From positions 9,365,350 to 9,429,349 of the forward strand of contig OY987271.1 in the NCBI GenBank assembly GCA_963920665.1: a stretch of 64,000 nucleotides of DNA, read 5' to 3'. Positions 47,640 to 60,219 of this stretch are shown piece after piece. A program made the translations under genes and the position numbers. Under the pieces are notes generated by a model, which was not told where the DNA came from, searched no databases, and was given only the letters and a program-made list of their open reading frames with translations. Each line of letters starts with the position of its first letter. Position 1 is the first letter of the stretch. The DNA is from Straminergon stramineum (Eukaryota > Streptophyta > Bryopsida > Hypnales > Calliergonaceae).

Positions 47640-50600
47640 TTTGCGAAAGAGTGCGCAGCCGGCGAGACTGCCACCAGGTGGCCTGAAGATCTGCGTTTCA
47701 TGACCGAGTTTTGGAGCTTATCTTCAGCACTCGACTGAAGTTTGTTACTCGCGCTGGGTTCTATCTGGAGATCAACCACGTGCTATCATCTCCACTGGCG
47801 CCCTCTCTCACTCTCCAGATAGATTAGGAGAAGACAGGAAGCCTAGGTGTTCAGTTGTTTTCACTAGCTTCTGTAGGTATTATTCCAGAACAGGAGAGTT
47901 GCGGAATACCCGTAGCAAGAGTAGACCGTCCTAGAAGTTATAATAGCGCCGGGCTTGCATTTGGCAGCAGATCTCTAGTCGCGGATCAGCTGGAAGCCGT
48001 TGGAGCACAATTAATTAGCACTTCTGCAGTGGCTTCATTAGCATGTTGTACTTACATATTTAATGTCGATAATTGGAATTGCGTATTATCATTCGTCGTG
48101 ATGAAGTTGTATGTGTGCATGTACAGATAAGTCTCTTCTTGCCAACGAGCTGTCATGGTCTTGTTTGCAAGCAGCTCGAATATTAATTAATTTCCGTGTT
48201 GCTTGTAATACCATTAACTGGAAACCGCACATTCTCGTGACGAAGATGTATGAAAACCTTTCAGTTGGTCAGTGTTGAAGTCTCACATCTTTCCTTGAGA
48301 AAGAATCAGTCGCTTGACCAGAGTCGTCTTGCAAGCAAGCTGTGGACCCAGTTTCTCGTGACGACATTACCAGAACTAATAAGCTTCAACCATCTTTACT
48401 TGAGTGTGCTCCATGCATTTCTCAGAGGAAGTTGAATGGAAAAGTAGAAACCCGGAGTCTGCGTCGGAAGTTTCACATCACTCCTTGACACTGAGCTCCA
48501 TAACCCGCGTATTGCCAGCGAAGCTATCTGTGGACCCAGCCAGGGCCATTCGATTGTCATAGCTAGCTGCATGGGGGCAAGTGGAGTCTGTCGGTTGGAA
48601 TGTGCTATCACAGCTGCGGATGGCGACGACCGACGACAACGGTGATGAGTCCGCCGAGGATGCCGCAAAGAATGTATCGTTGTCCACTTTCTCAGGACCC
48701 GGGTCGCACAGTGGCGCCGACCGTGTCAGCACGCCGTGTGTCGCTTTCGATGCTGCTGAAAAAGCGAATTCCATGCCCGCAATTGTAGGTCTAACTAGCT
48801 TGTGCACCTGGAGACGAATATTAGGGAGTGCGACAGCTGGATTCCATAGCAGGACGACTGTGTCTCGGCAATTACAGAATATTCCGGCCCAGCGATAGGG
48901 GCTCTTGATAGCGACGGACGGCGTGGGAAAATGGAAATATGAAAAGCTTTCATTTCTTGCTTCAATCCAAGACTGACTGATTACTGAGGTTCTTGATATG
49001 GTAGCTTAAGGACATGTGCGCGGTAAAATTGCAAAAACGCAAACCGAGGGAGCCCGAACGAAACGTTACGCAGTCCAAAAGGCTGGAATCTGGAATCTTC
49101 AGGGACTCGTGGATTCGTTCGTGAAAGTCGAGAAGCTAGCTAGGAATGGAATTCTTGCATTGCTACTTGCAGTTAGCAGGGCTAGATGTGAATTGAGCTA
49201 GCATGTACTACTCACTAGCTCTGAAAACAAAAGTATTACTTATTACTCCTACTGGGGTGCATTGAAGTCCAGTTTCTCCCGTGGCGTGAATTTCGTTGAT
49301 TTGAACCCTGGCCTTGGGTGCATTTCATTTCACCATTCCTTTTTAATCCCATTCCCATGTGCATAGCGTTACATCAGGACCTGCAAAGGGAGCAGGTAGA
49401 GCAGAATTGGAGGTGGCGAGTTCCACGTCTGTCCATTCCCCCAGCCTGCTCACCTTACTTGGACATGACGAACGCTGACGCTGCGCAGTACAGTACAGAC
49501 CACTTCCAATCACTGGAAAGTAGTTAGACAACTCTTGTCATCCCATCCCCCAGGCAAGGCCACAAGTTAACTTAAGTAAGACTGGATGTGATCTTGAGCG
49601 CCTGGTGCTGCCCCAGACTGCAACGCCACTAGAGTGCTGGCTAGAGTACCAGGCCGAAGGAGTTCGACTGTTCGAGGCTGGGAGTGCATGCATGGATATT
49701 TTCCGGCCAATAGGGAATCCGGGTAACCTAATTAGACGAAGCCAAACGACAGTTGCAGCAGTTGGCTTCTGAACCGCCTGGCTGAGCAGCTGGGCTCCAG
49801 ACCTAGCCTCCAGGCCTCCAGTGACGAGTTAACGTAGTATAATTTCTTCCTGGATCTGGTGTGAGATGGGGCTGTAGAGGCCAAGGGACAGAAGTTGGTG
49901 TGCCTGGTACTACTGCATCATTCCCCTGGACACAGAACTCGAAAAGACCATGCGGCATTGGGTTGTAACAGTATGGCATTACTAATTATTTAATTAATAA
50001 TCCCATACGTATGGGACTCTGAGACTTGGAAAAAACCCTGCTCCAGCCAAGTGAAGAGGTAACGTAGTATTCCCTCAGGTATTTGACTTTGGCTCCAGGG
50101 AAATAGTATTCCTGATCCATGGCCAGTGAAAACAGCTTGTGCAAACTTGACTGGAGACTCTCCCGTCCATTGGGCTGAAGCTGCAAGCGTTAAGCTAATA
50201 TTACCGTACACACGGAGCGAAAGCAGGATTTATTCTCTGGAGATGATCATTTGCAAGCCATTTGTTAGACTATTTCTCGGTCTTGAGGATTTCTGGAACA
50301 TTCCTCGGTGCCTGTGTCCACATTAAATGACGGCCACGGTCCAATTGGGCACTAGCCCCCACCAGTGGCCACCTGCCCTTTTGAAAGGGTCGTTACACTA
50401 GCGAGGCATTTGCATTCATCCTTGTCATGAGCTGAGGGAATATCAATTGTGGACCATTCTAGCTCCAGTAGGGTCCAAGTTAGAGTCCAAGTTAGATTGC
50501 TTTGGGGGTCACCGTTGTATAGAGTGGGGCAGTGTTTCTCTTGCCGGCGAAATTTCACTACCGTAGCTCTGACAAAAAAGAGCTAATACCCTGACGGCCC

Positions 50601-50950
50601 TCCCGATTTAATTCAATGACATGCTGCCAACGAGTGGATTACTATTCTTCAAGAAAAATAGCTTGTGTGGGGGGCCTGCAGGCAACCGTTACATAGCAAC
50701 AGTGATAGAAACTAGCACTGCAATCGAAGAGAGTTGGATTAGACGTTTGGATGAGAGGATGGGTCAGGACGACACTCCATTCATGCTGACCTGATATGTC
50801 CACTGCAGCCTCTGCCGTGGCTACGTCTCCTGGCACCTCATGTGACTGCTCGCTGCATGCTAGCCCGCGTTGCCAGCATGGGCTGCTATCCCATCCGTCT
50901 CATGCATAATTATACAGTTCACACACTTTTTTTAATTTGGGAAGGGGATT
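47640..50950 (+). other. GC-richer single-copy-like island downstream of MIR319, no ORF called
   Basis: Base composition, CpG content and lack of obvious TE structure set this apart from the flanks. Overlapping open frames on both strands (e.g. 48581-48898 plus and 48807-48478 minus) have no domains. Imperfect direct repeats occur: GCAAGCAAGCTGTGGACCCA near 48334 resembles GCCAGCGAAGCTATCTGTGG near 48515, and TCTCACATC-type words precede both. It could be introns and 3' exons of the primary transcript or promoter DNA of a gene outside the window. Confidence 0.45.
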
Positions 50951-50999
50951 GATACACACGAAAACAACTCAAACAGTTACGTTGATTTACCCTCTTTGT

Positions 51000-52386
51000 C
51001 TGTACGGTGGCACGAAATTACCAAGATTGTACTACTTGTAACAAAAGATCGTGTGATCGTGTCTCTTTTGAAAGAAGAATCTTTGACCTTGAAAAAGAAT
51101 TCTAGTAGAAAGAAGGTCATGAAGCAAGTAGCTACAGTGCGAGTGCATAGATCTAAAGCCCATATGAGTATAAACTTAGAGTATGAACTTGGTGCCCATG
51201 TGGGTTTGGGGAACCATCAACCATTCTCTTGCATTGTAGCTTGGTGCTCCAAAACCTCTTTTCTACTAGTCTTTGATTCTTTGATTATAAATAATTCTTT
51301 GATAATAAATGATTCTTTGATCATATTCTCATAAATTTGAGATTCTATAAATAAATTCTAATGAATTTGATGGAGGGTGGTTAGCAATTGGATTTCCTTA
51401 AAATCCTATGATTTCTTTATTGAATTTTGTAACATCAAAGAATTTCAAAAGTTTGGTGTGCAAGTATTAATTTTTGAGTGTAGATAGGGTAAGATAGCTT
51501 ACCACTTTAAGACTTCTTAGTAATAACAATAGGACCCAAGTTCATGTACTTATTTGAATGCTTCTTGGTATATTACCACGCCATAACACATTGTTGTTGC
51601 TATTTTAATAAATAATTCATAACTTTGAAAAATAAGGATTAATAAGGTTTTGAAACTTTTGGCTTAGCCTTGACAAAATAACTTAAAGTAAGTCTCCAAC
51701 CTTATGTGTGGTATTTCAAAGTAATTCATGTCCTATGGCATTGTTTCTACTTGATAAATTGTAAAATATCCACAAATTATATTTGGAAAAAAAATCTCTA
51801 GAAACTAAAAAATGTAGTAATGATCCCAAGTTGTAGAGAAATAGTTATTTTGTTTTCATTGTAAAAAATTCCTCATCACCATGAAGGTTGGATACTTATA
51901 AAATATTCTAAAGTCTTTCTAAAAAATATTCATGTAGTATATATTTATTCTCTTAAAAGACTTTTTTTCTTGAAACTATCCTTCTACATGGTTAATTTTT
52001 TACACATTGTTGAATAAATTTAATCATCTTTGATCTAATGGGCTTTTTTTAAGAATTTATGACAATGCTCTTCTACAAAGTGTCACTAGGTTCTCCAATA
52101 TAATTTCTTTACGGTTGACCATTGCATATTTATTTATTTATTTTTCTTGTTTTACATTTATTCTTCCACTTCAACAGTTCTCATCATAAATTTATGTTTC
52201 ATCTAATTAATAAATTGTCTATTTTCTTAACAACCAAAATTCTTTAAAACCAAGTTGAAGCATTAAGGTTTTGAGCCAATCATTGAAGTTTGAATTTTGA
52301 CTAGTTAGTTTTAACAAATTAATTTTTTGATGCACATTTTTGTTGCATTCGAGATTTTGGGTTTCAATAACAATTTCCTATACGGT
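51000..52386. other. AT-rich sequence, no gene seen
   Basis: Return to repeat-type AT-rich DNA. Short direct repeats of ATTCTTTGATnATAAAT occur near 51275-51325. The 112-codon frame at 50996-51334 has no motif. Confidence 0.45.
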
Positions 52387-52494
52387 CAATTTCATTAAAA
52401 TGGCGGTATGATGATGAAATGGCGCAACATTCCATTAAAATGGCGCAGATTATGTCAAAAATGGCACATGGCATATGCCATTTTAATGAAATTG
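52387..52494. mobile_element. MITE with perfect 18-bp inverted ends, copy 1
   Basis: CAATTTCATTAAAATGGC begins the unit and its exact reverse complement ends it (108 bp). The interior repeats CATTAAAATGGCGC. A related copy is at 53906-54018, and both are followed by CCATCTAT. Superfamily unknown; no target duplication is visible. Confidence 0.75.
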
Positions 52495-52989
52495 CCCATC
52501 TATCACTTTTGAATAAACTAGTGAGAAACTCCCTTTCGACAATTTTTAGCCACTTGAAGTCATGGCAGTTAAAATGGGTATGGCATGAACATTCATTTTG
52601 TAGACCATATAAGTTTGATTTCATTGTTTTTAAAGACTTTAAATGAATCTAATACAACAACAATTACCCTTCGAATTTTAGAAAAAGTCCATTTCAAATG
52701 TTGGTAGATTCATTGATGTTTTTAGGTGTTTTACTATTTTCGGAGGGCTCATGGATATGCAAGGTATATAACTCTTTTTGAAAATGTATTGAAGTTGTTT
52801 TGGTGTCCTTGGTTTCCAATGCCAGCATCTACTTCAACCTGAAAGATGCAAACTAAATTCCATACCCTCTTCATTTCATTGAATTTTAAAACACTCATAA
52901 GTACATAGTGACTTCCCCAAAAAACTTTCTCCTTTGAGCAAACAAATCTTGAAATTGGAGTAGAATTTGAGTTTGATACTTTTTTCAAG

Positions 52990-53240
52990 TTTTCAACATG
53001 GAGGTAAGACTAACCTTGAAAGTTTCATCACTATGTTTAACAAAAACACTCCATAATTGTCATTTCTAGTGCAAAGAGAAGCATGAAAATATATTTTTTA
53101 AACTATTATTTTCATATCCAACTCCATGGTCTTGTGGGTGAAAGTGTATTGAAGAAGTTCTAGAAACTATGATTAAATAAATTAGGAGATATTAGCATTT
53201 AAAGTGAAAATAGACATTATTTTTCACCTTACAATACTAG
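52990..53240 (-). repeat. Dispersed repeat copy, inverse of 36480-36690
   Basis: The reverse strand matches the 36480 family through CTTTAAATGC, AGTTTCT, TTGGATATG and CTAGAAATGACAATT blocks. Confidence 0.6.
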
Positions 53241-53905
53241 GTAGCTACTCGAGACTTGAATCCTATGTAACCTTTGAAGGTTAATAACTTATTTCATTTA
53301 CTAAAACAAGTGATGTCACACCCGAGTTGTTCTTTTTGTACTCAACCTTATATAATTGCATTGACTCTTTGTGCTAGCAAATTTGTCTCATCACTACCAA
53401 GGGGACACTTAGCAAGTACACCACTTGGCACAAAGCACCTTGTAGAGCTTTGCATAAGTTTTTTGCACTTGGGCAAGTGCCAAAATGACAAACTGTATTG
53501 TAATAGAATATCAAAACATTATGAATTTATGATTACAATCAAATAGGGACTTTGAAATTTTCAATCAATAATGACTATGGAAAGGATTGCATTGAAGATC
53601 CGTCATTTGAAAAGAGACATAAGGTATGTACACTCATAATTAACATTGGCCAAAATGGAAAAGCTACAATCATACTCAAAAGCCTCACAAAAGCTTAGAT
53701 ATTGATTACACGAGATGTACACAATCAAAACATGAGAGTGGACGAGAGCCTAGGGTTATTTTTTGGTACACTTATAAAAAATTCATAACTTTTTCATACA
53801 ATGTCCATATAATGCATGCTAAAGTGTGATAGAATCATCTTTTGGTTGCCAATAAGATCCAATAAAAAGAATACATACGTTGAATACTTACTAGTAACTA
53901 TATAG

Positions 53906-54018
53906 TGAAGTTCATAAAAATGGCGCAGTAAATGTTAGAAATTGCACGACATTCCATTAAAACGCCATGGAATATGTCAGAAATGGAAAAATAGCACCGC
54001 CGTTTTAATGAAATTCAC
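53906..54018. mobile_element. MITE, copy 2
   Basis: Ends GTGAAGTTCATAAAAATGGC and the reverse of GTGAATTTCATTAAAACGGC (17 of 20 matching). It is the same family as 52387-52494 and more diverged. It lies exactly where AT-rich repeat DNA meets the GC-richer island at ~54020. Confidence 0.7.
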
Positions 54019-54029
54019 CATCTATGCTC

Positions 54030-54750
54030 CGTTGTCATTAGCGACGATTGAGAACAGGTGCCCATACCTTACAAAATCCATACGCTTGGATTTACCTGAT
54101 TCAGGTAAAGATACTTGCAGGGTTTTCTGGGGTTCAGTTTCTTTCCTCCCGAAGTAGCTTAGCACTAGAGCTCTGTCTGTCTGTCTGTCTTTCTTTCTGT
54201 CTGTCCAGGAGTTAAGTTTTGTTTTTAAAATGACGACCTCGTACATTTGCTCGAGAACCTCGAGGAGCCAGCCAGCTTCCAGAGGTGAACTTATTGCATC
54301 CCAGAGAATGAAATCTAACAATGCCTTCAGGTTCTGAAACTAGTCCTTTGTCAATCCCGGGTGTCCAATTGCAGACACTGCTAGATCCGCAATTGAAAAA
54401 CTGTTTGACTTCCAACAACACTTCAACAACCGAACTGGGGTAACGTAAGAGAACTTCAGTACATGAACTCAGTCTGCGCAATGGAATTCCAGGGACTCAG
54501 CAGAAAATTGCAGAAGCAGACAAGGAGGAAATCCTTCCTTAGACCAGGCAACGAGTCCTTTATTATTGGGGTCATTTGCTTATACTAACTCTGAGTTAAG
54601 ACAACTGAAACCTCGCAAGCCTAGACTAGTACCACCCCGTGATTTGCAATCGGAATATCTTGGGGCCAACTCCATGGAAAGAGGGGCACATGTTTTTTTT
54701 CCAGAGGTGTGCGCTTGTTTCATGAATCAAACCCAAGTGGAATTATAATT
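54030..54750. other. Small GC-richer island, no gene called
   Basis: Composition resembles 46600-50950. Contains a CTGT microsatellite. Three overlapping frames of 60-99 codons on both strands lack motifs. Confidence 0.4.
54172..54208 (+). repeat. CTGT/CTTT microsatellite
   Basis: Runs of CTGT with an internal CTTTCTTT interruption. Confidence 0.9.
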
Positions 54751-54759
54751 TTCTGATTG

Positions 54760-57220
54760 AAATTGTAATTTCTGGGAATTTCTGAAGTGGTCTGCTCCGA
54801 AATTACAAAATTGCTCGTAATGAGGAGTCATGAACATCCTATAAACAACCCATGGAGTAGAACCACCCATTTGCGATCAAGGTCCAATAACCAACCTATA
54901 CACTAACATATTTCCAACCAAGGCTAGAATGGTTTTTTTTTCTCTTTTTCAAAGTTGGAACTAAAAGTTCATGACACATGTCTCAACTCAATGTACAAGA
55001 AAGTAGGAAGCAGTGAGTGAAAAAGAAATTTTTTGAGTGATTAGAATTGGAAGAGTCTAGAGATTGGCAATAGGTCTGATGTTCTTTTTGCCTCTGAAAA
55101 TTCATAATAATTTCAATTCAAGCAATAAAACTACCAAAGTTTTTCTGATCCCTGTCATTTCTATCATTGCACCTTTGAAAATATTTGCTTTGTATTGCAC
55201 TACACCAAATCATGTCTAGAATTGCTTAAGTGATCCGTTATAGGTGGTTCTACCCATAACTGCTCTCTCCCATGTATTCAATGGTACAATTTAAGGGTTC
55301 ACCATTAAAGGATTGACACGTAAACTCTTGTTGGTATTAATACAATGATTTTGTTAGAAAATTGATGGATTTGGATGAATTTTTGGACGGAATTGGGGCC
55401 AAAAATAGGATGATGGAATTAGATAGTTTATGGAAATGGGTTGGCTTACCTTAAAGCGGAATGCTTTTAAATTGAGTTTTGTTTGTAATGAGAAAGGGGA
55501 AAAGAAAAGAAAGAAACTAGGTGTTGAGAGCAAACACATCGGTGTCCAAGTTATGCACTTCAAAGGGCAAAATGGGCTATGTAGCTCAACTTATGATCTC
55601 ATCAACTACACTCACAACTATTATTTTGAAAGGATTTGTTGTAAGACTTTTAGGCCACTAAATGTGCAACTTTTTTCGACCAACTTATCTAGAGGGATTT
55701 ATTTTGAGAGCACATAAACAAGTAGGACAAGAGGCTAGAGGCTAGAAATGAAGTTGCTACAAAGCCAGGGGAATGATTGTATTAGGAACTCAAGTGGTTG
55801 ATAGTTAATCAAATTTTGTGACGAAGTCCTATAGACTACAATACCTTGTACTAAGTGGCCCTCACTTTCTAGGTTGGAGGGGTCACTTGTATTTTGATGC
55901 AATTCTTGATGTAATTTCAAATTCAAATTGGATAGTCATTATTATTATTATGTGGAGTTATTAGATGTTTATCTATATTAGTTTAATTAGATGATACCCA
56001 CCTAGCCTAAAATCTACAACATGCATCACCATGAGTTTCCATGAGAATTGAGCCTCATACAAGAAACATGTGACGATAAAGGGGTTTATTTAGAAAACAA
56101 AAGGCCTTTCCTTGTTCTTTTGGGTAGTTTAATGAAGGAGGATTAAACCATGATTGGCGAAGATATTGAATTGAATAACACGAGGGGCTTTTATGCATAT
56201 GAAGGCACTCCTAAAATAGACAATAATTCAATATTTATTGTGATTTATGAGTATGTAGTTTTAGGGTTTAATACTCTAATTGATTTCAAACAAAATTCAT
56301 GAAAACCAACTCAATTGGACCAATTGATCAATTTCTTTTGGTTTTTGAAGGTGCCAAAGATTATTTTAGTAGTAAAATGTTTTTGTTGCAAATAGTTTGT
56401 ATTGATTCATTTGTAATTCCAAAATCTTACAATAAAAATGTCATTGTTAAAGTATCTTTAGAGAGTAGTTTGTATATGACACAATGCATAAATAATTCAA
56501 ATTGTACAATGTTTCTATTTTGCCAAATCCTTGCAATTCAACAAGGTTTGAAAGACAAATACATAATATGAGAATCAAGTCATCAAGATTAATTGCTCCG
56601 CCATTGTTCATTAGCAAATATGGCCTCACTTATCTTGAAGCAAACCTACCAAAGTCCTATAACGTCTCCTCAAATGAAGGACTGCCTTCCATCAATTTCA
56701 AAAATTCAAGGAAGTGCCAATTTTGCATTTCCAAAACATTTTCTTTAGTTCCAAATGCATCCAAGCACCCACTAGTTCGAAACTAGTGTCATTGGAAAGA
56801 AGTTTAAATTTCCTACAATTCTACAAGTGACAAATCTCCTTCTAAAAGCAAATAAAATTTTGATTCATATATTGCAATTGAAAATTAATTTCGACCACTG
56901 TTAAGTTGATCTCCACCTATTAGGGGGTGATGCCAACCTTTTTTAGTTGGCGACATATTGCCTAATGGAAAAATCTATATTAGAAATGCTAATTTAGGAC
57001 TAAAATTATATTTTTTAATTGCAATTTTTTGGTCTATTTGACCATTTTCATCAAATTTAGCACCTCTCGTCTCATTATAATGAAAAAAAAGACCATTGAA
57101 CACCACTCTAGCCATATTAAAAAATTTGCAAGAAAAGCCCTAGTTAATGTTGTGCATACTCCTTCCTTATCCACATTGAATTCTTCTTAGCTAAGAGCCA
57201 TAAAGTAGGAAGTTTGTAAA
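54760..57220. other. AT-rich sequence, no gene seen
   Basis: Only short unsupported open frames. No repeat structure stronger than word-level similarity to the dispersed family. Confidence 0.45.
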
Positions 57221-57224
57221 GTGC

Positions 57225-58440
57225 ATGTGTTAACCCTTAGTGTCCCAAGGCATTTTCTAGCTCAAAAAACACTCAAAATTGTCATTTCTATCACATTGAT
57301 TGAAACAATTTACCAGATGGATTTTTTGAGAATGTCAATCTAGGATACTGTACTTAATTTGTATGAGAGATCATATGGAATTTTTTTGTGATATTTGACT
57401 ATACAAATGGAAAGATAATTGAACTAAGTTAATATGGAAAATCAAGCAAAATTCATCTTGAAAAAATTGTTTCAAATTTCAAGCCTCCACTCAAAAGTTA
57501 TGGACAAAGTTTAAGTAGGGGTTGGAAGGGACATTTTCAAACATCCTCTTGGAATTTTGTCCATAAACTTCTTTTGGAGGCTCAAAATCACAAAAGGATT
57601 TTTGAATATGAAATTTAGCTTGATTAAAAAACTTTTCTTAGTTCAAAGTATTTTAAAAAAATTAATTCTACGATGCCAAAATGAGGTTTGAAATTCTACT
57701 ATGAACATAATTCCTGCATTTTGACAATGAGTAATCAAACTCTCATCTTCAAATTATTCCATAGCTTTTGAGGATTCATGATGGGCAATGGATTTTATTA
57801 CAAAAAAACCCTCCACCTATCATTCTCATGAAATGTCAAAGAGGTAATCCCATCATTGTTTCATTCAAAATTTAATGATGGAAGTTGGTTAAATGATGGA
57901 TTGGTATTTGATCCTACAGATTTTAGGCACTTATTTGTGGATTTGGTTGTCTAGTCCTAGAATTAACCAAAAAATTACACAATTGAAAAAATAAAATAAA
58001 GTTGAACTTGCTATTTGAGTATGGTATCCCCATGGCTCTTGTCTAGCAGTGGCTGCCCATGCCATGGGTCTGAATATGCACCTGCTTCCCCCTTTCTGCA
58101 GTGATCCTTGCCCATTTCAGCAGCCTTGGTGAAAGTCAATGAGATTGAGCATGTTTCGTGCTATCCCCTTATCCATATTTTTCCAAAAAAATGGTTGTAA
58201 CTCATCAACTGTGAGTCAGATTTGAAATAAAGCATGTACTTGCAAAGCTTTTGAGTCACCCAATCTCTACAAAAGAATTTTTCAAAAATCGTGCAGAAAA
58301 TTGAGATCATAGGTCCCTGCCCAAACCTTCAAGAGCCCTCAAGGGTACTCTTGGGACTCAAGGGGGTCAAGGTTGGCAATTCCTTTCAGGAAGTTAGACT
58401 TCTTGAAAAAGAAAATGAAATTGGGCATCTAATCCAAGTT
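57225..58440 (-). repeat. Dispersed repeat copy related to 61130-62130
   Basis: Shared ordered words with 61130-62130: CTCAAAATTGTCA near the start, then a segment mentioning the CAAG..CCCTCAAGGG / CCCTTGAGGGGTCAA type near the end. The reading TGTCATTTCTA... also links it to the 36480 and 52990 copies. Likely one TE family, class unknown. Confidence 0.5.
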
Positions 58441-59790
58441 ATTTCCTATTTTTATGGAGCTGTGTGGACCTCATTATGCATTTTTGAAGTTGCAACACAC
58501 TGGACAGTCGTTGAAATGTACACTGATTTATCTGTCCTTTGCCATGAAGTTCTACCGTAATTATCTCTGGGGTTGTTCTGGAGTATGACAACCAGTCTCT
58601 TCCTTCCCAAGATTTGTCTCTAGATTGCATTTAGATATTAGCTTCCAGGCCCTCTCCTAATCTGTCCACCAGTCCTTGTGGTCTCTGTTGTAAGGTAGGT
58701 TCTCTTGGTTCTCACCAGCCAGGCCACATGTGGCTGGCAATTCAAGCGGGCTCGCAAGGAAGAATTAAGCTTATTTTGCCCAACATCGTGGTTTCGTGTC
58801 CAAATCAACCAATAAAATAATCTGTCCAACATGGTGTGCGGAAAGTAAGTAAGGCAGGTATAGCATGGAAGTTATGCATGCTCCCAATGTTTTAGAACAT
58901 GCCAGGGAAAGGACAGCCAGTATTCTTATTCTTGAAGAAGTTAACTTCAGTTACAGTAAAAAGCTTCAGTCACCTGATCTGTTTCTGTTTCAGCCAGGGG
59001 GCAGTCTCACTGATACCGATATCTAAGCTTAATGTAGCAGTAGCTGCACCCTCTGTCGAGCTAAGTTAAGTTCTAACTTAAGTTAAGATATCTGCGAGCA
59101 TGTGCACTGCATGAGAACAACACTGACAGAGCTCCCTCAGGAATGAAACGACTGTGTGACAGACTGACCTCAGATCATTCAATTCTGATTATGTTTGCTA
59201 CGAACTGACAGATGCAAAGTCAATGTTCAAAGACCATTGTCAGGCAGTAGATACTAACTTATCTGTCTGAAGTTAGGTTAAGCTTACCTTACCTTAGCTT
59301 ATGTTAACATACAATCCCAAACCCAAACCCAACCCAAACCCATAAGCTTAACTTAACTTAAGAGTATGACCAGACTGGGCCTAAAGAAACTCAGAACTGA
59401 ATGGCTTGGGACTTGTTCTTTGTATATATAAATTTTCAGAATTGTGTCTGATGATGAACCAAAGTTCAGTGCAAAGCTGAGAGTCTGAAAGTCGTAAGTT
59501 AAGTTAGCGTAAATTCAAGTTTAAGTTTAAGTGAAGTGGGAGAGAATTTTTGGAGGAAACTTGGTGCACATCTTCCGGTTTTGTGGAAGTACCAATCGAG
59601 ACGGGGGAATCCACGTCACAAAATGAGAATTGGCTTTGGTCTGTCAGGTAAGGTACTGGCTTGCACAATCTGCTGGAGGGGAGGGAGGGAGATTGTCGAG
59701 GCCAGGCAAGCTCTGACTGGTCCTATCTTGTCCATTCATTACATCTAGTTCTCTTGCATGTCCCACCCTAGTCACTTCCCTCAGTCAGTC
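58020..59790. other. GC-richer island with TTAAGTTA palindromes, no gene called
   Basis: Between ~59030 and 59530 the words TTAACTTAAG, AAGTTAAG and TAAGCTTA recur on both strands, making many small dyads around an AACCCAAACCC tract (59324-59341). No coding region is supported. It may be another fragment of the single-copy DNA seen around MIR319. Confidence 0.4.
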
Positions 59791-60039
59791 AGTCATACTT
59801 CAGCCAAATGAATGTGCTTGTGAGAGTGGAATTGGGGGGGCCTCTGATTTGCAAAAGAAAAGAAATAATCACAGAATTAGGACCCAGAGAAACAGAAATA
59901 AGTAACTTAGTGGATGCTCATGCTCAATGGGGTTTATTTTCCTTGCGAAATGGAGAATCAATTTTAGTAATGCACTTTGTTTGGTTTGTCTTTTCTTTCT
60001 TTCAATAAAACTTTTTTTTATAGATGTGCAAGTTTTAAC

Positions 60040-60215
60040 CCATAAACAGTGCAATGGATGTTTTTTTTCGAGGAATGACAAGGAATTTTCATGTGTAGGA
60101 CAGAAGTGCAACTCTTTGTCCTTGGAATTAAGGGTGGAAAAGGGAGATATTTTTATAGTAGTTTGACTACCAATGAGTATTTTTGATTTTTTTAAAGTAG
60201 ATGATGTCACACAAT
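60040..60215 (+). repeat. Dispersed repeat shared with 40190-40365
   Basis: See the partner copy. Here the frame SRNDKEFSCVGQKCNSLSLE stays open, hinting at a protein-coding origin in a TE. Confidence 0.65.
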
Positions 60216-60219
60216 TCCA

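Larger units (their letters stand above)
46755..48130 (+). ncRNA. MIR319: Predicted MIR319 primary transcript (limits approximate)
   Basis: Inferred from the TATA at 46724 and the hairpin at 47255-47435. The leader has GA-rich tracts (46805-46866) and no ATG until 47143. That ATG opens a 13-codon frame (MSVFGALVEVSRK) ending 47184, and the next strong feature is an AG|GTGAGT splice-donor-like site at 47170. The primary transcript may be spliced, so the 3' end is uncertain; sequence of similar composition continues to ~50950. It would be made by RNA polymerase II in the nucleus and processed by a DCL1-type enzyme. Confidence 0.55.

Noticed and set aside
48478..48898. Two ~105-codon frames on opposite strands
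   Set aside because: They overlap each other, have no domain, and are expected in GC-richer noncoding DNA.
59130..59150. GAGCTCCCTCAGG word, thought of as a second miR159/319-like arm
   Set aside because: No complementary arm carrying a miRNA core was found nearby.
59300..59345. AACCCAAACCC tract, considered as telomere repeat
   Set aside because: The unit is not CCCTAAA; it is a simple sequence within a TTAAGTTA-rich segment.
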